DNA of 64,000 bases from contig CM060312.1 of NCBI GenBank assembly GCA_030674185.1, positions 7,484,132 to 7,548,131 on the forward strand. Reading direction: 5' to 3'. The DNA is from Monoplex corrugatus (lineage: Eukaryota > Mollusca > Gastropoda > Littorinimorpha > Ranellidae). Under the pieces are notes generated by a model. It searched no databases. It was not told the DNA's origin and saw only the letters and a list, made by a program, of their open reading frames with translations. Numbering within the stretch: position 1 is the first letter of the stretch; every line of letters begins with the position of its first letter. Positions 61,293 through 64,000 of this stretch are shown piece after piece. The translations under genes were made by a program, and so were the position numbers.

Positions 61293-61329
<37 letters not shown>

Positions 61330-61922
61330 TTTTTAGTGTTTGTTTGTCTGTTTATTTGGTGTTTGTTAACGAGGCACTGTTTCCACTCATGGTGAGGTTT
61401 GATATCAGTTTTCATTTGTATGATAAGGAAACCTGTTAAGTGACAACCAGGGAAATGATGCCATCATTACTTGTGTGTTAGTTCTGTATCCTACAATTTG
61501 ACATCATGCAAAGTGGAAACACAAGATACCTGAAGTTTTAATCCAATTCGTGTTTTCTCTCTCATTCTCATCATCAGTTCTTATGTTTATTGTCGTTTGT
61601 GTCCATAGATTACTTGTGAATGCTGAGCATGTTGTGTTATTTATATGTATAATGTGCAAGTGGGCTGAGTCAGTGAGTGAACCTGTATATATGTACAGTT
61701 TTAGAACAGTCAGATCTTTTGTTTGTTTCTGTTTTGATTATTTACATGCATGTGGTATGTGATTTAGACAGGAGATGCTTTGTAAGTTATCATTTAGATA
61801 CATTTGTTTCAGATACATGTGTCTGTGTGTCTGAGTATGTTTATTTATTGACGATGTATTTTATTGTGTTTATTGCAGAAGATGAGAAGAAAGAAGAGGA
61901 GATGGACATCATTACTTTGTGA
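34290..61922 (+). CDS. THOC7: THO complex subunit 7, 8 exons, one apparent frameshift
   Basis: Spliced CDS 34290-34308, 46086-46203, 46883-47010, 47682-47768, 49954-50011, 50896-50961, 55996-56065, 61879-61922, all GT-AG. The protein starts MGSVTD, runs into [15 protein letters not shown], and contains [45 protein letters not shown] and IHELQ, ending EEEMDIITL. It is about 196 residues against about 204 in human, and mostly predicted coiled coil. Family knowledge: THOC7 pairs with THOC5 in the THO/TREX complex, coupling transcription to mRNA export in the nucleus. Exon 6 starts in the frame giving [13 protein letters not shown] but must end in the frame giving KLEEK to join exon 7. As written the CDS is 590 nt, one base short of a multiple of three, and the missing base fits an A-run near 50945. 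Intron 1 is 11.8 kb and full of transposons. Confidence 0.92.
34309..34992. other. Start of THOC7 intron 1
   Basis: Unique sequence with a short TTTCC pentanucleotide repeat at about 34505-34530. No gene was recognised. Confidence 0.5.
34993..35690 (+). pseudogene. Ty3/gypsy pol relic (RT end and RNase H)
   Basis: The plus strand reads [20 protein letters not shown], the usual start of the gypsy RT-RNase H connection, then LAIVF and, in another frame, [14 protein letters not shown] and LTPEETMDL. Several stops are present. The sequence continues as integrase on the far side of an inserted LINE. Confidence 0.75.
35691..37960 (-). mobile_element. LINE (L2/CR1-like), copy B, inserted in the gypsy relic
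   Basis: The longest copy of this family here. The minus-strand frame 36752-37438 carries RT motifs: [35 protein letters not shown] and [13 protein letters not shown]; after a frameshift [13 protein letters not shown] follows at about 36750. The 3' tail has an (AC)n/GCAC tract at 35767-35822 and the ATTTATATAGGACAAAATC tail. The 5' end is truncated within ORF2. No clear target duplication was found. Confidence 0.88.
37961..38860 (+). pseudogene. Ty3/gypsy integrase relic
   Basis: The plus strand gives [31 protein letters not shown], then [16 protein letters not shown] and [19 protein letters not shown] followed by QPVWVMD, the order of a gypsy integrase core and C-terminus. Stops and frameshifts are frequent. 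It is separated from its RNase H part by LINE copy B. Confidence 0.8.
39650..41479 (-). pseudogene. Zinc-finger non-LTR retrotransposon relic (R2/NeSL-like)
   Basis: At the 5' end (high coordinates), [20 protein letters not shown] forms a C-X-C...H finger typical of R2/NeSL/Hero-type LINE N-termini. Downstream fragments include [20 protein letters not shown] and [14 protein letters not shown], then RAKAEKRDLYQS, in reverse transcriptase order. Many stops show that it is old. The plus-strand open frames here are shadows. Confidence 0.6.
40023..40043. repeat. G homopolymer run (~20 bp)
   Basis: A run of about 20 G residues inside the LINE relic. Length is likely uncertain in the assembly. Confidence 0.9.
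41480..44039 (-). mobile_element. piggyBac transposon, TTAA-flanked, defective
   Basis: Bounded by TTAA at 41480-41483 and 44036-44039, with inverted termini TTAACCCATTTATGCCC and TTAACCCATTTAAGCCC. A second, subterminal motif GTCCCTTTTTAGGGACAGCG occurs near 41613 and, inverted, near 43655, and again at the right end. The inner transposase is broken. The element is inserted within the 5' part of the zinc-finger LINE relic in THOC7 intron 1. Confidence 0.88.
41999..43550 (-). pseudogene. piggyBac transposase pseudogene
   Basis: In order on the minus strand: acidic N-terminus ([19 protein letters not shown]), [72 protein letters not shown], and the C-terminal cysteine-rich finger [16 protein letters not shown]. 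All three catalytic acidic positions are present, but the reading is split by at least three frame changes and a stop, so this copy cannot make transposase. Confidence 0.85.
44285..44425 (-). mobile_element. tRNA-derived SINE-like sequence
   Basis: The minus strand has TGACTTAGTTTTGAGACG (box A-like) followed about 35 bp later by GTGGGTTCAAACCCAGG (box B-like). It is degenerate. Confidence 0.4.
44432..44810. mobile_element. TTAA MITE, copy 6, with triplicated left arm
   Basis: The left arm TTAACCCTTTGATTCC...GCAAAGCAAAAC is present three times with a period of about 71 bp. It is followed by one right half with CAAAGCTGGTGGATAAGG and the end GGAGTCAAAGGGATAA. Confidence 0.7.
44903..44940. repeat. 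(CTTT)n microsatellite
   Basis: About nine tetranucleotide units in THOC7 intron 1. Confidence 0.9.
45296..45530 (-). pseudogene. LINE ORF2 C-terminal tail relic, second copy
   Basis: The minus strand reads [33 protein letters not shown] and [14 protein letters not shown]. It is the same family and same 3' portion as the relic at 10470-10890 but on the opposite strand. Confidence 0.75.
45552..45985. repeat. Foldback element: ~95-bp inverted repeat
   Basis: 45552-45640 and about 45885-45985 are inverted copies sharing CACAAATTTT and GGCCTTTGTCAAGCAT. A related sequence with CTAGCCTTTGTCAAGCGTGC lies at about 60255-60400. Confidence 0.7.
46373..46480. repeat. (CA)n microsatellite
   Basis: CA-rich tract after THOC7 exon 2, with degenerate extension. 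The open frames over it are artefacts. Confidence 0.9.
46653..46690. repeat. (TG)n microsatellite
   Basis: TG tract about 190 bp before THOC7 exon 3. Confidence 0.95.
47027..47160. repeat. (GT)n / GCGT-rich tract just after the exon 3 donor
   Basis: GT-rich sequence starting 16 bp into THOC7 intron 3. Confidence 0.9.
47927..48209. repeat. 43-bp minisatellite, about 7 copies
   Basis: Unit TTCTGTATTTGGATCACTTG then GTATTTGGAAACCTGTTGTATTG. Two central units are shortened. It lies in THOC7 intron 4. The open frames over it are repeat artefacts. Confidence 0.95.
48210..49953. other. Rest of THOC7 intron 4: nothing recognised
   Basis: Unique-looking sequence. Frames at 49046-49270 and 48348-48536 lack known domains. 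AGGGGTTACCCCACTGTTATTT at about 48925 is the start of an unclassified repeat-like stretch. Confidence 0.4.
50012..50895. other. THOC7 intron 5: nothing recognised
   Basis: AT-rich unique intronic sequence without gene or clear repeat. Confidence 0.6.
51225..51545 (-). mobile_element. Unclassified SINE/LINE 3' tail
   Basis: ATAATAATAA-type microsatellite (51230-51360) followed by CATCTCATAAGAGCCCTAAGC. The latter resembles, inverted, CTTAGGGCTCTTGTGAGATGAG at 17556-17577. This is the layout of a retroposon tail ending in a trinucleotide repeat. Confidence 0.4.
51556..51746. mobile_element. TTAA MITE, copy 7 (best preserved)
   Basis: 191 bp from TTAACCCTTTGACTCCCACA to GGGAGTCAAAGGGTTAA, i.e. 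perfect 16-bp inverted ends with TTAA. Inside is the CCACCAGCTTCCTGCAGAAAGCTGGTGG hairpin, in two arms. It sits in THOC7 intron 6. Confidence 0.8.
52395..52945 (+). pseudogene. Acidic protein remnant, possibly a transposase N-terminus
   Basis: Plus-strand frames give [30 protein letters not shown] and, in the same register after a stop, [20 protein letters not shown], then [13 protein letters not shown]. The acidic, Ser-rich makeup fits the N-terminus of piggyBac-type proteins, but no catalytic domain follows. Other explanations are open. Confidence 0.35.
53100..55800. repeat. ~375-bp satellite array, about seven units
   Basis: Landmark CATTGCTTGTTTACATAGAAAG (or variants) recurs near 53263, 53636, 53970, 54356, 54740, 55113 and 55501, with spacing 334-388 bp. 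Each unit also has TATTGGTACCCCC and CAGAAACTTTCAAGTCTGTC. Units differ by substitutions and small indels. It lies in THOC7 intron 6. Confidence 0.9.
56143..56300. repeat. (CA)n microsatellite
   Basis: A long CA run at about 56143-56206 with a duplicated ACCTGCTTGCATGCATGTCC on either side (56118 and 56222). It begins about 80 bp after THOC7 exon 7. Confidence 0.95.
56301..56412. repeat. (CT)n microsatellite
   Basis: CT runs at 56301-56333 and 56374-56411, continuous with the preceding CA tract. Confidence 0.95.
56486..56609. mobile_element. TTAA MITE, copy 8 (internally deleted)
   Basis: Left end TTAACTCTTTGACTCTC, inner CACCATCTTCCTGCAGGCAG, then AGCATGCGG-type right half ending AAAAGAGTTAA. 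It lacks one inner hairpin arm. Confidence 0.6.
56707..56968. repeat. ~30-bp minisatellite, about 8 copies
   Basis: Unit ATCAGATTGTGTGTGGGCAT followed by GTTTTCATGT. Later copies gain AAATG and GTAT. It lies in the last THOC7 intron. Confidence 0.95.
57243..57475. repeat. (CA)n microsatellite
   Basis: A pure CA run from about 57399 with a degenerate CA-rich lead. The His/Thr open frames are artefacts. Confidence 0.95.
57481..59387. other. THOC7 intron 7, middle: nothing recognised
   Basis: Unique-looking sequence with a short (ATC)n tract at about 58845 and A-runs at 57806 and 58971. No gene-like frame has a recognisable motif. Confidence 0.5.
59388..60118. repeat. 71-bp minisatellite, about 10 copies
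   Basis: Unit CCTATCAAACACTAAGCTGA then CACCACCAGAATGATGGAAA and CATTAAGATGGGCAGCAAATAGGCCAGTGGA in pieces. The last five or so units are nearly identical, suggesting recent expansion. Confidence 0.95.
60120..60195 (-). mobile_element. tRNA-derived SINE-like sequence
   Basis: The minus strand reads GGGCTAGTTAGTACAGCC (box A-like) and GAGTTCAATCCCAG (box B-like) about 30 bp later, directly after the 71-bp array. Confidence 0.45.
60196..61878. other. THOC7 intron 7, distal part
   Basis: Contains a fragment related to the foldback repeat at 45.6-46.0 kb (60250-60410) and a (GT)n tract at 61295-61324. Otherwise nothing was recognised. Confidence 0.5.
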
Positions 61923-62209
61923 AATCAGTGAAGACCGCACATGTTCAATGTCTGTTGGTTTCTTTCCTGTTGGGGAGGGAAGGAAAGATGAGTGTAAAGG
62001 GGATGATTGTGAAGGGGGAGAGAGGAGGGGGAGCTGGGCATTAGGATATGTTCTCACTTATATTTTCTTTGATATTGTGTGTGTTTTAAGTAAAATATTT
62101 TGAAAAAGATGTTTGTTTATATGTTTTGAGAAAGAATGTTCTAACAATTGGAATTGATAGTGTGTGTGTGCGCGCATGCATGTACATGTGCATGTGTGTG
62201 TGTTAGAGG

Positions 62210-62263
62210 AAAGAGAGAGAGAGTAATGCAACATGATAATGTTATAGCAATAATCTTAATGCT
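62210..62263. repeat. Left copy of a 54-bp target-site duplication
   Basis: Identical to 62874-62927, base for base as far as I can compare, beginning AAAGAGAGAGAGAGTAATGC. It flanks LINE copy C. Confidence 0.9.
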
Positions 62264-62873
62264 CCCTGTATCAAAGTGCATACAGTACAAACTAGACACC
62301 ATGTGCTACAAAAGCCTCAATAACGCAGCCCCCCAATTACCTGTCAAGCCTACTTGAGATCTATGTTCCCTTACGTACCCTCCGCTCTGCCTCCGATCCT
62401 CTGACTTTTCGCTTTCCACGCACTAAGCTCAATACCTATGGTCCACGAGCCTTCTCTGTTTCTGGTCCGCTCTTCTGGAACAAACTTCCTCTCTCAGTCC
62501 GTCAGCAACCTACTTTTGTCTCCTTCAAGTCCGCTCTCAAAACTCACCTTTTCTCCTCTGCATAAAATCCTGACCTCACTCAATCCCCCCTGCAGCCTGT
62601 CTCCACTCGGAGGGGAATCACATTGTAATATATAATTGTATATAATATGCTCTCTATAATTTTCCATTGCTTTTATTCTTTATCCCCATTTATAGCCGTG
62701 TGCGTGTGTGTGCGCGTGCGTGCGTGTGTGTGCGCGCGTGCGTGCGTGTGTGTACGTGCGTGCGTGCGTGTGTGTGCGTGCGTGCATGTGTGTGTGTCTG
62801 TTTCAGCGCTTAGATTTGATATTATCAAGATTTTGCGCTATATAAATATTGTAATTATTATTATTATTATTAT
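62264..62873 (+). mobile_element. LINE (L2/CR1-like), young 5'-truncated copy C
   Basis: 610 bp: the ORF2 C-terminus ([20 protein letters not shown]), then 3' sequence, a GT/GCGT microsatellite at about 62697-62800, then TTTTGCGCTATATAAATATTG and ATT repeats at the 3' end. It is the same family as copies A and B but on the plus strand. It lies about 340 bp after the THOC7 stop, so may be in or next to its 3' UTR. Confidence 0.92.
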
Positions 62874-62927
62874 AAAGAGAGAGAGAGTAATGCAACATGA
62901 TAATGTTATAGCAATAATCTTAATGCT
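62874..62927. repeat. Right copy of the 54-bp target-site duplication
   Basis: A 54-bp repeat identical to 62210-62263, ending AATCTTAATGCT. No differences between the two copies are seen, so the insertion is recent. Confidence 0.9.
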
Positions 62928-63289
62928 TCCTCAGCGCACAATAATCTAAAGATAAACTGAAACCACCCTTTAAAGATCCATCACCAGAATATATTACTTC
63001 GTAAGTGAGAGGATTTTTATTATATAGATATCGGAAGAAAAGAATACCTCTCATTTTCGCATAAAAGTATTCATTCAGAGACTTACAGTGATGATTCCAT
63101 TTCTTTGACCCCAAGTCCCAACACAGATTGTTCTGGGAAGGCAACAGTCCATGGTACAATAGAAACGTTTCTTGTGGAGCATGGTTGGAAATAGAATCAT
63201 AATATGAAAGCATGATACATTCATCACACTGACTTATACACAACATATTTGATTACTAGAACATCATTTACCATCCATCCATTCAAAAC
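62928..63289. other. Intergenic stretch with a 108-residue minus-strand frame
   Basis: The open frame 62920-63246 has ordinary amino-acid composition (CWDLGSKKWNHHCKSLNEY) but I recognise no family, and it runs into the LINE target duplication. It may be an exon of a further gene or chance. Confidence 0.2.
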
Positions 63290-64000
63290 CCAGTCATCCA
63301 ATCACCCAATCAGTTAGTCAGTCGATCAATTAATCAGTTTTATCTCCCGGTCATCCAATCAGTCGATCAATGAATCAGTTTTATCCCCCAGTCATCCAAT
63401 CAGTCGATCAATGAATCAGTTTTATCCCCCAGTCATCCAATCAGTCGATCAATGAATCAGTTTTATCCCCCAGTCATCCAATCAGTCGATCAATGAATCA
63501 GTTTTATCCCCCAGTCATCCAATCAGTCGATCAATTAATCAGTTTTATCCCCCAGTCATCCAATCAGTCGGTCAATGAATCAGTTTTATCCCCCAGTCAC
63601 ATAATCAGTCGGTCAATGAATCAGTTTTATCCCCCAGTCACATAATCAGTCGGTCAGTGAATCAGTTTTATCCCCCAGTCACATAATCAGTCGGTCAGTT
63701 AATCAGTTTTATCCCCCAGTCACATAATCAGTCGGTCAGTGAATCAGTTTTATCCCCCAGTCACATAATCAGTCGGTCAGTGAATCAGTTTTATCCCCCA
63801 GTCACATAATCAGTCGGTCAGTTAATCAGTTTTATCCCCCAGTCACATAATCAGTCGGTCAGTGAATCAGTTTTATCCCCCAGTCACATAATCAGTCGGT
63901 CAGTGAATCAGTTTTATCCCCCAGTCACATAATCAGTCGGTCAGTTAATCAGTTTTATCCCCCAGTCACATAATCAGTCGGTCAGTTAATCAGTTTTATC
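63290..64000. repeat. 41-bp minisatellite, about 17 copies, runs off the window
   Basis: Unit ATCAGTTTTATCCCCCAGTC then ACATAATCAGTCGGTCAGTGA. Two sub-variants occur: CATCCAATCAGTCGATCAAT first, then CACATAATCAGTCGGTCAGT. The array continues past 64000. Confidence 0.95.

Noticed and set aside
62920..63246. 108-residue minus-strand frame as a third gene
   Set aside because: No family recognised, no splice partner seen, and the frame runs into the LINE target duplication; kept only as a note.
2979..64000. Direct-repeat arrays as CRISPR
   Set aside because: Units are contiguous minisatellites without unique spacers, in a eukaryotic setting.

Overview
The window looks like nuclear DNA of an invertebrate animal, most likely a lophotrochozoan such as a mollusc. 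It has short exons with GT-AG introns, and its introns are packed with eukaryotic transposable elements (hAT, mariner, piggyBac, DIRS, Ty3/gypsy, several LINE types, tRNA-like SINEs) and with (CA)n microsatellites. I cannot name the species. There is no bacterial, plasmid or CRISPR signal. Most open frames over CA/GT tracts and minisatellites are not genes.

Two real host genes account for the coding content. On the minus strand (33997 down to 1180) is an ataxin-7 family gene (SAGA deubiquitinase-module anchor). It can be rebuilt as 13 phase-consistent exons totalling 3615 nt, about 1204 residues, with the N-terminal C2H2-like finger, the SCA7 zinc-binding domain (C-X9-C-X5-C-X2-H) and a long Ser/Thr/Ala-rich tail. 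On the plus strand (34290 to 61922) is THOC7, the THO mRNA-export complex subunit, in 8 exons of about 196 residues. The start codons face away from each other with 292 bp between them, so this is a head-to-head pair with a shared promoter that holds a perfect TGACGTCA. From memory, human ATXN7 and THOC7 are also adjacent and divergent, which would make this a very old gene pair.

Layout. 1-34 kb: ataxin-7 gene, with a LINE in intron 6, an intact hAT transposon and a 30-bp minisatellite in intron 3, and an intact mariner plus a structurally complete but internally deleted DIRS-like element in intron 2. 34-46 kb: THOC7 intron 1, a nest of a gypsy relic split by a LINE, an older zinc-finger LINE relic split by a TTAA-flanked piggyBac, and small repeats. 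46-62 kb: remaining THOC7 exons, separated by minisatellites, a TTAA-bounded element swollen by a ~375-bp satellite, and CA/CT tracts. 62-64 kb: a young 5'-truncated LINE with a 54-bp target duplication, then a 41-bp minisatellite running off the window.

The most notable structures are the conserved divergent pair, an 85-bp tandem repeat that triplicates an ataxin-7 splice donor, a palindromic TTAA MITE family with eight copies in these introns, a LINE family that carries a CA microsatellite in its 3' tail, and a single-base A-run frameshift in THOC7 that may be an assembly error.
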